Shown piece by piece: positions 46,867 through 56,790 of a stretch of 64,000 nt of DNA (position 1 is its first letter; each line of letters starts with the position of its first letter). The stretch spans positions 42,403-106,402 of the forward strand of contig ATWA01000004.1 in NCBI GenBank assembly GCA_000421005.1, in the 5' to 3' direction. Under the pieces are notes generated by a model. That model ran no database searches. It had not been told where the DNA came from and saw only the letters and a list, made by a program, of their open reading frames with translations. This DNA is from Clostridiales bacterium NK3B98 (GTDB lineage Bacteria; Bacillota; Clostridia; Oscillospirales; Oscillospiraceae). The position numbers were made by a program, and so were the translations under genes.

Positions 46867-49032
46867 ATGGATGCAATCCTCACCGCCCTTGCGGCGGAAT
46901 TGAACGTCAAACCGGAATATGTGGAAAACGTGGTCAACCTCATGGACGAGGGCAATACTATCCCCTTTATCGCCCGCTACCGGAAGGAGCAGCACGGCGG
47001 CATGGACGACACCACCCTGCGTACCCTTGCCGACCGGCTGAACAGTCTGCGGGCGCTGGAACAGCGGAAAATGGAGGTAAAGCGCTCCATTGAAAATCAG
47101 GGCAAGCTCACCGACGAGCTGGCCGCCGCCATTGACGCTGCCAAAACCCAGACCGCTGTGGAAGACCTGTACCGTCCCTACAAGCAAAAACGCCGCACCC
47201 GGGCGACGGTTGCCCGTGAGCGGGGTTTGGAGCCGCTGGCGATGAAGCTGCTGCTTCAGCAGCTGGAGGCGGACCCGGAGGCACTGGCAGCGGAGTACCT
47301 CACCGAAGAAGTCCCGGATGTTGCCGCCGCCTTGCAGGGTGCCAACGACATTCTGGCGGAGACCTTCAGCGACGATGCGGACATTCGCTCCGGTCTCCGG
47401 GACACCGCCCAGCGCCGGGGTGAGATTGCCACCGCCGCCGCCGGGGAGGAGGACAGCGTCTACCGCCTGTACTACGACTTCCATCAGAGCGTGGCAAAGC
47501 TGCAAGGGCACCAGATTCTGGCCATCAACCGGGGAGAGCGGGAGGGCTTTTTGAAGGTCTCCCTCCGTCTGGAGGACGCTCTTGCCCTGGGACAGATGGA
47601 GCAGCGGCTGGTGCATGGCAAGGGCAAATGCGCCGAGCTGGTGCGTGCCGCCGTGGCGGACAGCTACAGCCGTCTCATTTTCCCCTCGCTGGAGCGGGAA
47701 ATCCGGAACATCCTCACCGAGCGGGCCAGTGAGGGCGCTATCAAAATGTTCGCTCTCAACCTGCGCCCCCTGCTGATGCAGCCCCCGGTCAAGGGGAAGG
47801 TGACCATGGGACTGGACCCCGGCTACGCCCACGGCTGCAAAATCGCCGTCATTGACGGCACAGGAAAGGTGCTGGACACCACCGTGGTCTACCCCACCTT
47901 TGGTGACCGGAAGCGGAAGGAGTCCATTGACACCCTGAAAAAGCTGATTCTCAAATACCGGGTGTGTCATCTGGCCATTGGCAACGGCACCGCCAGCCGG
48001 GAGACGGAGGCCATGGCAGTGGATTTGATTCACGACCTGGCTGGCACCTCCATGGAGGGCAAGGTGAGCTATGCCATGGTAAACGAGGCAGGAGCCAGCG
48101 TCTACTCCGCCTCCAAGCTGGCAGCGGAGGAATTTCCCCAGTTTGACGTGAATCTGCGCAGCGCCGTCTCCATTGCCCGGCGGCTGCAGGACCCGCTGGC
48201 AGAGCTGGTCAAAATCGACCCCAAGGCCATCGGCGTGGGACAATACCAGCACGATATGCCACAGGCACGGCTGGACGAAACCCTGTCCGGCGTGGTGGAG
48301 GACTGCGTCAACGCCGTAGGCGTGGACCTGAATACCGCCTCCCCCTCCCTGTTGCAGCGGGTGTCCGGTCTCAACGCCGTGACTGCCAAAAATATTGTGA
48401 AGTACCGGGAGGACAACGGCATTTTCACCTCCCGAAGCCAGTTGAAGAAGGTGCCCCGTCTGGGGCCAAAGGCCTACGAGCAGTGCGCCGGATTCCTCCG
48501 GGTGCCGGAGAGCGCCAACATTCTGGACAACACCGGGGTGCATCCCGAGAGCTATGACGCGGCGAAAAAGCTGCTGTCCCTGTGCGGCTACACGGTGCAG
48601 GACGTGGAAAACGGCGCCCTCAGCCAGCTCACCGCCCGCTTCTCCAAATTAAAGGTGAAGCAGGCAGAGCAGGACTGCGGCGCCGGTGCGGCCACGCTGG
48701 TGGATATTGTCAAGGAGCTGCTGAAGCCGGGACGTGACCCCCGGGACGAGCTGCCCCGTCCGGTTCTGCGCACCGATGTTTTGGATATCAAAGACCTGAA
48801 GCCGGGGATGCAGCTCACCGGAACGGTGCGCAACGTCATTGACTTCGGCGTGTTCGTAGATATCGGCGTTCATCAGGACGGGCTTGTCCACATCTCTCAG
48901 GTGGCGGACCGGTTTATCCGCCACCCCAGCGAGGTGGTGTCGGTGGGCGACGTGGTGGACGTGGTGGTGCTGGACGTGGACGAGGGGAAAAAGCGTATCT
49001 CCCTGTCCATGAAGCAGGCGAAGAAGCAATAA
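46867..49032 (+). CDS. tex: Tex-family RNA-binding protein
   Basis: This 721-residue protein has the full Tex plan: helical N-terminus ('EGNTIPFIARYRKEQHGGMD'), YqgF/RNase-H-like domain ('MGLDPGYAHGCKIAVIDG'), helix-hairpin-helix pair ('NTASPSLLQRVSGLN', 'FTSRSQLKKVPRLGPKAYEQ') and a C-terminal S1 domain ('GTVRNVIDFGVFVDIGVHQD'). Tex acts in transcription and RNA metabolism; its exact role is unsettled. The ATG follows AAAGGAG. It ends 3 bases from the convergent gene with no terminator between them. Confidence 0.96.
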   Translation: MDAILTALAAELNVKPEYVENVVNLMDEGNTIPFIARYRKEQHGGMDDTTLRTLADRLNSLRALEQRKMEVKRSIENQGKLTDELAAAIDAAKTQTAVEDLYRPYKQKRRTRATVARERGLEPLAMKLLLQQLEADPEALAAEYLTEEVPDVAAALQGANDILAETFSDDADIRSGLRDTAQRRGEIATAAAGEEDSVYRLYYDFHQSVAKLQGHQILAINRGEREGFLKVSLRLEDALALGQMEQRLVHGKGKCAELVRAAVADSYSRLIFPSLEREIRNILTERASEGAIKMFALNLRPLLMQPPVKGKVTMGLDPGYAHGCKIAVIDGTGKVLDTTVVYPTFGDRKRKESIDTLKKLILKYRVCHLAIGNGTASRETEAMAVDLIHDLAGTSMEGKVSYAMVNEAGASVYSASKLAAEEFPQFDVNLRSAVSIARRLQDPLAELVKIDPKAIGVGQYQHDMPQARLDETLSGVVEDCVNAVGVDLNTASPSLLQRVSGLNAVTAKNIVKYREDNGIFTSRSQLKKVPRLGPKAYEQCAGFLRVPESANILDNTGVHPESYDAAKKLLSLCGYTVQDVENGALSQLTARFSKLKVKQAEQDCGAGAATLVDIVKELLKPGRDPRDELPRPVLRTDVLDIKDLKPGMQLTGTVRNVIDFGVFVDIGVHQDGLVHISQVADRFIRHPSEVVSVGDVVDVVVLDVDEGKKRISLSMKQAKKQ

Positions 49033-49035
49033 TCC

Positions 49036-49518
49036 TTACCGCTCGTGAACCAGCTTTCCGGTGAGAGATTCTATTTCCAGTGCATAGACGGCCACGCCGG
49101 GACCGGAGTGCTCAATCTCATGGTTGATGTAGTCCTCGTCCTTGGTGAATTTGTAGCTGAGCTGACGGCTGATGTCCAGCGCCTTCTGGTGGTCCTCCAT
49201 CGGCGTCAGCCGTCCAAAGACGATGACAGAACGAAAATCCAGCCACCAGTTCCCCGGATTGGGGGTGCCGCCGTCCATGACGCAGTAGCTCACCTTGTCG
49301 CAGCGGGCGAGGGCGTCGATTTTGTGGCCGAATTTGCCGCTGTGAAAGTAGATCCTGCCGCTGTCCGGGTCATACCAGTGATTGATGGGCAGGGCGTAGG
49401 GGTAGCCCCCCTCCCCCTGCACCGCCAGAACGCCCCGCTTTTCAGCAGTGAGAATGGAGAGGCATTCCTCCCGGCTCAACGCCTGCTTCCACCGTGTCAG
49501 CTTGCGAAATGCTCCCAT
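49036..49518 (-). CDS. Pyridoxamine-5'-phosphate-oxidase-family flavin protein (NimA-like)
   Basis: This 160-residue split-barrel protein starts 'MGAFRKLTRWKQALSREECL' and continues 'KRGVLAVQGEGGYPYALPIN', 'IYFHSGKFGHKIDALARCDK' and 'WWLDFRSVIVFGRL'. This matches the family that binds FMN, including 5-nitroimidazole reductases. The true substrate is unknown. ATG 49518 is 1-2 bases from the cupin stop codon, so the two are one transcript. An upstream extension of the frame inside the cupin gene is rejected. Confidence 0.85.
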   Translation of the reverse strand: MGAFRKLTRWKQALSREECLSILTAEKRGVLAVQGEGGYPYALPINHWYDPDSGRIYFHSGKFGHKIDALARCDKVSYCVMDGGTPNPGNWWLDFRSVIVFGRLTPMEDHQKALDISRQLSYKFTKDEDYINHEIEHSGPGVAVYALEIESLTGKLVHER

Positions 49519-49519
49519 A

Positions 49520-49849
49520 TCAGCCCTCCACTGTGACGGTGAACAGCACCAGCGGCTGGGTGCCGTTGTTGGCGATGCTGTGGCTGCTGCCCTTGGGGCA
49601 GTAATGCACCACGCCGGGGCGGAGCGCTTCCTCCACCCCGTCGCAGGTGGCAATGCCTGTGCCGCTGACCACATAGTTGATATCGCCGCCGCTCTTTTGC
49701 TGATGGGTTCCGATGGAGCAGCCCGGCTCCAAAATGGAGTGGGTGATCTTGCCGCTCTCGCTGAAATACATCTTGGAGTACACCTCGCCTTCCCCGTTGT
49801 TCAGGTTGGGGATGGCAAAGCCGGGCACCAGATTAAAGTCGATCAACAT
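49520..49849 (-). CDS. Small cupin-domain protein
   Basis: This 109-residue protein is a single cupin barrel: 'ILEPGCSIGTHQQKSGGDIN', 'YVVSGTGIATCDGVEE' and 'VVHYCPKGSSHSIANNG' carry the usual metal-binding His/Glu positions in part. Its ligand is unknown. ATG 49849 follows AGGGAG; ATG 49867 is an alternative. It is the first gene of a two-gene unit with the flavin protein. Confidence 0.85.
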   Translation of the reverse strand: MLIDFNLVPGFAIPNLNNGEGEVYSKMYFSESGKITHSILEPGCSIGTHQQKSGGDINYVVSGTGIATCDGVEEALRPGVVHYCPKGSSHSIANNGTQPLVLFTVTVEG

Positions 49850-49885
49850 GACTGTTTCTCCCTTCATAAGACAGAATGTGCTACC

Positions 49886-49913
49886 ATTATACCTGACCTG
49901 CCGTTTATTGCAA
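49886..49913 (-). promoter_or_regulatory. Sigma-A promoter of the cupin/flavin-protein unit
   Basis: On the minus strand TTGCAA (49913-49908), a 16-base spacer and TATAAT (49891-49886). Confidence 0.75.
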
Positions 49914-49943
49914 CCACTCTTTATCAACGAAAGGCGGATTCCT

Positions 49944-51023
49944 ATGAAGCTGAAAAAACCGATTCGCATTGCGCTGACAGTGCTGCTGGCTCTTGTGCTG
50001 GCAGTCTGCGTTTATGTGGCTTATGTGATGCTTGCCTATCACCGCATTCCCGACCTGCAAACGCTGGAGGTCACCGGAGATGCCACGGACACCCTCACCG
50101 TGGGGGAAGAACACTCGCTGGTGTCCTGGAACATGGGCTTTGGCGCTTATGAGAGCGATTTTGGCTTTTTCATGGACGGAGGCGACCGCTCCTGGGCATG
50201 GTCAAAGAAGCGGCTCAACGCCAATCTGGACAACATCAGCGCCCTGCTCAAGGGTGAGAACGCAGACCTGCTGCTGGTGCAGGAGGTGGACACCGACTCT
50301 ACCCGCACCTATCATGTGAACGAGCTGGACAAGCTCACAAAGGCGCTGGCAGAGCAGTCCTATTGCCGGGTGTTCGCCATGAACTACGACTCCCCCTTCC
50401 TGTTTTATCCCATCACCCAGCCCCACGGCGCATCCAAGGCGGGGGTTGCCACCTTTTCCTCCTATCCCATCACCTCCGCCGTCCGCCGCAGCCTGCCCAT
50501 TGAGGAGGGCTTTACCAAATTTCTGGATTTGGACCGGTGCTATTCGGTGAGCCGGATTCCCGTGGAGGGTGGGGGCGAGCTGGTGCTGTACAATCTCCAC
50601 CTCTCCGCCTATACCTCTGACGGCACCATTGCGGTGGAGCAGTTGGAGCTGCTGCTGGGGGATATGGAGCGGGAATATGAACAGGGACACTACTGCATCG
50701 CCGGAGGTGACTTCAACAAGGATTTGCTGGGGGATTCCAGCGCCTACTTTGGAAAGACAGATGCGTCATACACCTGGGCGCAGCCCATTCCGGAAGACAC
50801 CTTTGACGGATATCACATCTCGCTGGTTCCGCCGCTGGATGAGGCAAACCCCGTCCCCTCCTGCCGCAACGCCGACGGCCCCTACCACGAGGGGCAGTAT
50901 GTGGTGACGGTGGACGGTTTTCTGGTCACGGACAATGTGGCAGTAAGCAGATGCGGCGTGATTGACACCGGCTTCCGGTACAGCGACCACAACCCGGTGC
51001 GTATGGAGTTTGCACTGGACTAA
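49944..51023 (+). CDS. Membrane-anchored endonuclease/exonuclease/phosphatase-family protein
   Basis: This 359-residue protein has an N-terminal membrane helix ('IALTVLLALVLAVCVYVAYV'), then an EEP domain facing outside. Catalytic residues are visible in 'LLLVQEVDTDSTR' (Glu), 'IAGGDFNKDLLGDSS' (Asp/Asn) and 'GFRYSDHNPVRMEF' (Asp-His). Family members cleave phosphodiesters of nucleic acids, lipids or sphingomyelin; the substrate is not evident. The start follows AAAGG. Confidence 0.87.
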   Translation: MKLKKPIRIALTVLLALVLAVCVYVAYVMLAYHRIPDLQTLEVTGDATDTLTVGEEHSLVSWNMGFGAYESDFGFFMDGGDRSWAWSKKRLNANLDNISALLKGENADLLLVQEVDTDSTRTYHVNELDKLTKALAEQSYCRVFAMNYDSPFLFYPITQPHGASKAGVATFSSYPITSAVRRSLPIEEGFTKFLDLDRCYSVSRIPVEGGGELVLYNLHLSAYTSDGTIAVEQLELLLGDMEREYEQGHYCIAGGDFNKDLLGDSSAYFGKTDASYTWAQPIPEDTFDGYHISLVPPLDEANPVPSCRNADGPYHEGQYVVTVDGFLVTDNVAVSRCGVIDTGFRYSDHNPVRMEFALD

Positions 51024-51036
51024 TCAGATGAAACAG

Positions 51037-51076
51037 CAAAACAGGGCGTTTCCCTTGAGAAACACCCTGTTTTTTC
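51037..51076. terminator. Bidirectional terminator
   Basis: AAAACAGGGCGTTTC pairs with GAAACACCCTGTTTT with one mismatch and T-runs on both strands. It separates the EEP gene from convergent ftsH. Confidence 0.9.
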
Positions 51077-52951
51077 TTACGCTTCTCCTGCGAACTTGCT
51101 CAGCGCCTCACTCTCCGGGGCACGCTCCGCCTCCGGGTTGAAGATGCGCTCAAATTCCAGCGCCGACATGGTCTCATGCTCCAGCAGGAATTGCGCCGTA
51201 GCCTCCAAAGCGTCCCGGTGGGCATTGAGAATGTCCCGGCATTTGCCATAGGCATCGTCAATGATGGTGCGTACCTCCTTGTCGATGGCGGCGGCACTCT
51301 CCTCGGAGTAGTTATGGGTTTGACCCATGCTCCTGCCGATGAATACCTCGTTGTTCTCCGAGTCGTAGACCATGGAGCCAAGATTTTCGCTCATGCCGTA
51401 CCGGGTCACCATATTGTGGGCAATCCGGGTAGCCCGCTGCAAATCGTTGGAGGCCCCGGTGGAGATGTCACCAAGGGTGATCTGCTCCGCCACACGGCCG
51501 CCCAGCAGCCCCACAATTTCCTCCTCCAGCTCCCGCTTGCTGAGGTAGCTCTTGTCCTCAGAGGGCAGGGAGATGGTCATGCCCCCCGCCTTGCCCCGGG
51601 GGACAATGGTAATCTGATGCACCGGGTCCTGGGTGGGCAAAAACCGCATGGCCACAGCGTGACCCGCCTCGTGATAGGCGGTGAGCTTTTTGGCCTGCGG
51701 GGTGACCACCTGACTCTTTTTCTCCGGCCCGGCAATGACCTTAATCATGGCCTCGTGGAGGTCTTTCATGCGAATCACCGGCTCCCGGCGGCGGGCAGCC
51801 AGCAGAGCGCCTTCGTTCATCAGGTTTTCCAGATCCGCTCCGGTAAAGCCGCCGGTGGCCTGCGCCACCACCTTCAGGTCAACGTCGTCGCTAAGGGGCT
51901 TATGCCGGGCATGTACCTTCAAAATGCCCTCTCTGCCCTTGATGTCGGGATAACCCACATACACCTGACGGTCAAACCGTCCCGGGCGCAGCAGTGCCGG
52001 GTCAAGGATGTCCTGACGGTTGGTGGCAGCCAGCACCACCACCCCGGAATTGCCTGCAAAGCCGTCCATTTCCACCAGAAGCTGGTTCAATGTCTGCTCC
52101 CGCTCGTCGTGTCCACCGCCCAGTCCGGTGCCTCTCTGACGGCCCACGGCGTCGATCTCGTCAATAAAGACGATGGCGGGGGCGGTCTTTTTCGCCTCGG
52201 CAAACAGGTCACGGACACGGCTGGCACCTACGCCCACATACAGCTCCACAAAGTCAGAGCCGGAGATGGACAGAAAGCGCACATTTGCCTCCCCTGCCAC
52301 CGCCTTTGCCAGCAGGGTCTTGCCGGTGCCGGGAGGGCCTACCAGCAGCACGCCCTTGGGAATCCGGGCACCCAGCTGCTGGAACCGTGCCGGGTCCTTC
52401 AGAAACTCCACGATCTCCTGAAGCTCTTCCTTTTCCTCTTCCGCTCCGGCCACATCGTTGAAGGTGACCCGGGGGGCATTGTCTGACTCGTTGGTGATGA
52501 TCCGTGCCCGTCCGAACTGGGCGGGGCCGCTCTGTCCCCCCTGCTGACGCATCATCATGAAAAAGAGCAGCAGAATCAGCCCGCCGGTAATCAGAGAGGG
52601 CAGCACGCTCACCCACCAGGGGGAACCGGTGTCCGGGTAGAGGTTGTACTCCTGAATGACTCCCTTTTCCGCCTGCTCTGTCACCATCTCATGCACGTCG
52701 GCATAGAAGCTGTCAAAGCTGTGGATGGGGCAGGTGATCTGGCTCTTTCCGTCCAGAGGGGTGTTCAGCACCAGCTCCACCTCATTGTCCTGCACGGAGA
52801 AGGCCTCTACCCGCTCCTGCTGGAAGAGCTGGAGCATTTTGCTGTAACTGATGCTGTCCCCCTGCTGCCAGCGTTCTACCGCTCCCAGCAGCGCAAAGAC
52901 CAGAAACGCCAGCAGCAGATAACTCACCAGCGTGCGATAGGTTCGATTCAT
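51077..52951 (-). CDS. ftsH: ATP-dependent zinc metalloprotease FtsH
   Basis: This 624-residue protease has two N-terminal membrane helices around an extracellular loop, Walker A '[19 protein letters not shown]', Walker B '[11 protein letters not shown]', and the zinc site '[13 protein letters not shown]'. It degrades misfolded and regulatory membrane proteins. It is last in the gdpP-rplI-dnaB-tilS-hpt-ftsH run; the tilS-hpt-ftsH order is typical of Firmicutes. Confidence 0.97.
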   Translation of the reverse strand: MNRTYRTLVSYLLLAFLVFALLGAVERWQQGDSISYSKMLQLFQQERVEAFSVQDNEVELVLNTPLDGKSQITCPIHSFDSFYADVHEMVTEQAEKGVIQEYNLYPDTGSPWWVSVLPSLITGGLILLLFFMMMRQQGGQSGPAQFGRARIITNESDNAPRVTFNDVAGAEEEKEELQEIVEFLKDPARFQQLGARIPKGVLLVGPPGTGKTLLAKAVAGEANVRFLSISGSDFVELYVGVGASRVRDLFAEAKKTAPAIVFIDEIDAVGRQRGTGLGGGHDEREQTLNQLLVEMDGFAGNSGVVVLAATNRQDILDPALLRPGRFDRQVYVGYPDIKGREGILKVHARHKPLSDDVDLKVVAQATGGFTGADLENLMNEGALLAARRREPVIRMKDLHEAMIKVIAGPEKKSQVVTPQAKKLTAYHEAGHAVAMRFLPTQDPVHQITIVPRGKAGGMTISLPSEDKSYLSKRELEEEIVGLLGGRVAEQITLGDISTGASNDLQRATRIAHNMVTRYGMSENLGSMVYDSENNEVFIGRSMGQTHNYSEESAAAIDKEVRTIIDDAYGKCRDILNAHRDALEATAQFLLEHETMSALEFERIFNPEAERAPESEALSKFAGEA

Positions 52952-52972
52952 TGGATCACTCCTTCAGCCGGG

Positions 52973-53530
52973 TCATTCACCCTTCTCATACACTTCCGGC
53001 TTGAGCACGCCGATATAGGGCAGGTTCCGGTATTCCTCGGCATAGTCCAGTCCGTAGCCCACCACAAAGGCGTTGGGCACAGTAAAGCCAGAGTAGTCCG
53101 CCTTCACGGATTTTTCCCGGCGGGAGGGCTTGTCCAGCAGGGTGGCAATCCGAATGGAGGCCGGGTTACGAGCCTGCAAAATCTGCGCCAGATAGGCCAG
53201 CGTGTTGCCGGAGTCCAGAATATCCTCCACCAGAATCACATGAGCGCCGTTGATGGGGTCGGTCAAATCCTTCTTGATCTCAATCTGACCGCTGGAGCTG
53301 GTGCCCTTGCCATAGGAGGATGCCGCAATAAAGTCAATGCGGCAGTGCAGGTCGATATGACGGGTCAGGTCCGCCAAAAACACATAGCAGCCCCGGAGAA
53401 TGCCCACCAGCACCACGTTCTCCTTGTCCGCATAGTCCCGGGTGATCTCAGCGCCCAGCTCTGCCACACGGCGCTGGAGCTCCTCTTCGCTAATCAGCAC
53501 TCTCTCAATGTCACGATCCATTTTGCCCAT
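52973..53530 (-). CDS. hpt: Hypoxanthine phosphoribosyltransferase
   Basis: This 185-residue enzyme shows the PRPP-binding loop 'VILVEDILDSGNTLAYL', the flexible loop 'SYGKGTSSSGQIEIKKDL' and the N-terminal 'LISEEELQRRVAELG'. It salvages hypoxanthine and guanine. Its start lies within the last 20 bases of tilS, so translation is coupled. Confidence 0.95.
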   Translation of the reverse strand: MGKMDRDIERVLISEEELQRRVAELGAEITRDYADKENVVLVGILRGCYVFLADLTRHIDLHCRIDFIAASSYGKGTSSSGQIEIKKDLTDPINGAHVILVEDILDSGNTLAYLAQILQARNPASIRIATLLDKPSRREKSVKADYSGFTVPNAFVVGYGLDYAEEYRNLPYIGVLKPEVYEKGE

Positions 53531-54887
53531 GTTGATTCTCCTTTATCTCATTGTTTTTCTCTGTCCGGATTTCCCAGCAGGGCTCGCCCGGCTGGGGAAT
53601 CCATGCCATATCACGCCCCATCCCCCATACGGCGGCAGTCTGTCCGCCGATAACAAACACCGGCAGGCTTTCCCGCTGGATACGGGGGATTTTTGCGTCG
53701 ATCATCCACTTTTTTACCGTCTTGGTGCCTCTGTTTGGCAGCTTGAGGGCATCTCCCGCCTGTCGGGGACGAATCAGAAGGGGTTGCTCCCCGCCACGGA
53801 GATACAGCGCCCCCGGTTCCTCCCGTTTCAGGCAGTCTCCCGCCCGGCAGAGCAGGGTCAGCCCAGGCAGCTCAACCCTTCCCCTGTCTGTCAGCGTCAC
53901 CGGGGCAAAGCCAGAGGGAACATCGCTTTTTGCTTCCAGAATCAGCTGGTCATATTCCCGCCGTGCCGTCAGTCCCCCTGAGAGGGAGAGCTGGGCGGAG
54001 GGGCTGTCCGCCTGCGCAAGGGCAAGCACACCCTCCCGCTGGTTTTGGGGCAATACTGCGCCGCCCCCCGCCTGCTCTGCCAGGTTTTCGATGACCCGAA
54101 GGGCAATACTCTCCGGCATGGCAGCCAGCCGTTTTGCGGAGATGCGGTTCCCCGGCTCTGTCTCCCGCTGTGCCCATGCACTGAGACACATCTCGTCCCG
54201 GCGCAGATTCTCCGCCGTGCGGCAGAGGGTCTGGGTGAGGGCGGGGTTTCTGCTGCGCAGCAGGGGCATCACCTGATGGCGCAGGAAGTTTCGGGTGTAG
54301 GCGGTGTCGGCGTTGCTCTCGTCCTCCCGGAAGGGGATTTGATGGGCTGCGGCGTAGGCGGCAATTTCCTCCCGGCTGATGGCCAGCAGGGGGCGGACAA
54401 TGTTGTCCCGCCGGGGCGGGATGCCCCCCAAACCGTTGAGCCCGCTGCCCCGAAGCAGATGGAGCAGCAGCGTCTCGGCGTTGTCGTCGGCGTTGTGGGC
54501 GGTGGCAATATAGTCTGCGCCAACCTCTGCGGCGCTGCCCTGCAAAAAACGGTAACGCAGCGTCCGGGCGGCCTGTTCCACCGTCTCGCCGGAGGATTTG
54601 GCATACTCTGCCACCTCTCCCCTGCCCAAAATGCAGGGAATATCCCGCTTTTCGCACCACGAGCGCACAAAAGCGGCGTCCTCTCCGGAGGCGGGGCGCA
54701 GGCAGTGGTCAAAGGTGGCGGCGGTGAGGGTGATGTTCCCCGCCTCCCGCCATGTCCACAGCAGATGAAGCAGCACCATGGAGTCCACCCCCCCGGACAC
54801 AGCGCACAGCACATGCCTGCCCGCAAGGGGAAAGCCCCCCTTCTGGCAAAACGCCGCCGCCCGTGGGCTCAGTCCTGATGCTTCCAT
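53511..54887 (-). CDS. tilS: tRNA(Ile)-lysidine synthetase
   Basis: This 458-residue enzyme has the PP-loop 'CAVSGGVDSMVLLHLL' and 'TAHNADDNAETLLLHLLRGS', and a C-terminal TilS domain ('GTKTVKKWMIDAKIPR'). It converts the wobble C34 of tRNA-Ile(CAU) to lysidine. ATG 54887 lies 19 bases inside the end of dnaB, and its end overlaps hpt by 20 bases. Confidence 0.96.
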   Translation of the reverse strand: MEASGLSPRAAAFCQKGGFPLAGRHVLCAVSGGVDSMVLLHLLWTWREAGNITLTAATFDHCLRPASGEDAAFVRSWCEKRDIPCILGRGEVAEYAKSSGETVEQAARTLRYRFLQGSAAEVGADYIATAHNADDNAETLLLHLLRGSGLNGLGGIPPRRDNIVRPLLAISREEIAAYAAAHQIPFREDESNADTAYTRNFLRHQVMPLLRSRNPALTQTLCRTAENLRRDEMCLSAWAQRETEPGNRISAKRLAAMPESIALRVIENLAEQAGGGAVLPQNQREGVLALAQADSPSAQLSLSGGLTARREYDQLILEAKSDVPSGFAPVTLTDRGRVELPGLTLLCRAGDCLKREEPGALYLRGGEQPLLIRPRQAGDALKLPNRGTKTVKKWMIDAKIPRIQRESLPVFVIGGQTAAVWGMGRDMAWIPQPGEPCWEIRTEKNNEIKENQHGQNGS

Positions 54888-56221
54888 TCGATGTTGGCAA
54901 AGGTGGTGAATTCCGGCAGCCACTGCACCATCACCTTGCCCGTCTCGCCGTGACGGTTTTTGGCGACGATGATTTCCGCCTGATTCTTGTTTTCGCTGTC
55001 CTCGTTGTAGTAGTCGTCCCGGTAGATAAACAGCACCTCGTCTGCGTCCTGCTCGATGGCACCGGACTCACGAAGGTCGGACAGCATGGGGCGCTTGTCC
55101 GAACGGCTCTCGTTGGCACGGCTGAGCTGGCTCAGGCAGAGCACCGGGACATTCAGCTCCTTGGCCATGATTTTCAGTGACCGGGAGATGTCCGACACCA
55201 CCTGCTGACGGCTCTCTCCCGAGTACCGCTGGGGGCCTCCGGCGCTGGTCATCAATTGCAGGTAGTCAATGACCACCAACCCCAGATTTTCCACCCTGCG
55301 GCACTTGGCGTTCATGTCCGCCACGGAGAGGGAGGGGTTGTCGTCAATCAAAATGGAGGTCTGGTTCAGACTGCGGCAGGCCAGTGTCAGCTTTTCCCAG
55401 TCCTCGTCCTCCAACTGTCCGGTGGTCAGCTTGGTGTTGGGCAGGAAGGATTCCCCGGAAATCAGGCGGGTCACCAACTGCTCCCGGCTCATTTCCAGAG
55501 AGAAAAAGACCACGCTTTTTCCTGAGTGCTTTCCCGCTTCCAGCAGGATGTTCAGTGCCAGCGAGGTCTTGCCCATGCCGGGACGGGCGGCCAGCAGCAC
55601 CAAATCCGAGTTGCCCAGACCGTTAATCATCCGATCAAGGTCAATCAGTCCGGTGGAGACGCCCACCACCGGGCGGTCAGACTCGCTGAGCTCACCGATA
55701 TGGGCATACACGTCCGCCGTGATGGAGGCAATGGGAATCAGTCCCTGAGCCGCTCTGCCCTGCCGAATGGCATAGATTTTCTGCTCCGCCGCATCCAGCA
55801 CGTCCTGTCCGGTGCCGGTTCCGTCGTCCACCAGACCGGTAATCTCCCCGGCCGCAGTGGCCACCCGGCGCAGCAGCGCCTTGTCCCGGACGATGTCCAC
55901 ATACTCCATCACGTTGGCCGCCGTGGGGGTGACCTCCATGAGCTGCATCAGAAAGGCCCGGGTGTGTTCCTCGGAGAAGGTGCCGTCCTGCCGCATCTGC
56001 TCCTGAATGGTCACCGGGTCAATCTTTTTAGACAGGGAGAACATGGAGTAGACGGCCTGATAGGTCTCCATATGCTGCCGGGTATAAAAATCCTCCGGGC
56101 GCAGAAGCTCAATCACCTGAGGGATACAGCGGCTGTCAATCAGCATGGCGCCCAGCACCGCCTGTTCCGCCGCATCCGAGTGGGGCATCTGGCGGCTGAG
56201 CAGCTCGTCATATTCCGGCAT
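54869..56221 (-). CDS. dnaB: Replicative DNA helicase
   Basis: This 450-residue helicase has the DnaB N-terminal domain ('SDAAEQAVLGAMLIDSRCIP') and RecA-like core with Walker A 'LLAARPGMGKTSLALNIL', 'FFSLEMSREQLVTRLISGE' and 'VVIDYLQLM'. It unwinds DNA at the replication fork. It follows rplI by 38 bases, the common Firmicutes arrangement. Confidence 0.97.
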   Translation of the reverse strand: MPEYDELLSRQMPHSDAAEQAVLGAMLIDSRCIPQVIELLRPEDFYTRQHMETYQAVYSMFSLSKKIDPVTIQEQMRQDGTFSEEHTRAFLMQLMEVTPTAANVMEYVDIVRDKALLRRVATAAGEITGLVDDGTGTGQDVLDAAEQKIYAIRQGRAAQGLIPIASITADVYAHIGELSESDRPVVGVSTGLIDLDRMINGLGNSDLVLLAARPGMGKTSLALNILLEAGKHSGKSVVFFSLEMSREQLVTRLISGESFLPNTKLTTGQLEDEDWEKLTLACRSLNQTSILIDDNPSLSVADMNAKCRRVENLGLVVIDYLQLMTSAGGPQRYSGESRQQVVSDISRSLKIMAKELNVPVLCLSQLSRANESRSDKRPMLSDLRESGAIEQDADEVLFIYRDDYYNEDSENKNQAEIIVAKNRHGETGKVMVQWLPEFTTFANIEWKHQD

Positions 56222-56259
56222 TTGTTCTCACCGTCCTTTTCTTTGATTTTGAGCGGCTT

Positions 56260-56703
56260 TTACGCCTCTTCCACAAAAACGTGGAGGGTGCCCGTCACCT
56301 CGTAGCCCAGCTTGGCTTTGATCTGGTAGCCGCCGAAGGCCTTGATGGGGTCGGACTGGAGCTGGGTCTTGGGGATGTCCACCCCGTACTGCTCCTTCAG
56401 CGCCACAGAAATCTCCTTGGTGGTGACGCTGCCAAACAGCCGCCCGCCGGTGCCCGCCTTTGCCTTGACGTGGACAGGCATCTCCTTGAGCTTCTGAGAC
56501 AGGGCAACCGCCTCTTCCCGGGCACGCTGCTCCCGCTCCTTGCGGGTCTTCTCGTTCTGCTCCATGGTGTTGATATTGTCCCGGGTGGCCTCCAGAGCCA
56601 GCTTCTTGGGGAAGAGGAAGTTGCGGGCGTAACCGTCGGAAACCTCCACCATCTGTCCCTTCTTGCCCTTGCCCCGGACATCCTGCTGTAAAATAACTTT
56701 CAT
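56260..56703 (-). CDS. rplI: Ribosomal protein bL9
   Basis: This 147-residue protein has the bL9 N-domain '[19 protein letters not shown]' and '[20 protein letters not shown]', a long charged helix and a C-terminal domain. ATG 56703 follows GGAGG by 9 bases. Confidence 0.97.
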   Translation of the reverse strand: MKVILQQDVRGKGKKGQMVEVSDGYARNFLFPKKLALEATRDNINTMEQNEKTRKEREQRAREEAVALSQKLKEMPVHVKAKAGTGGRLFGSVTTKEISVALKEQYGVDIPKTQLQSDPIKAFGGYQIKAKLGYEVTGTLHVFVEEA

Positions 56704-56790
56704 ATCAATCAACCTCCGTATGGTATCCCTTCACGCCGGAAAGGCGTGGTTGGTTGCAGCTGCAATTTGGGTGCGCTGTGCATTTCGCCG

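Noticed and set aside
49519..49674. An N-terminal extension of the flavin protein inside the cupin gene
   Set aside because: The added residues are of low-complexity, out-of-frame type and the conserved domain starts at 49518.
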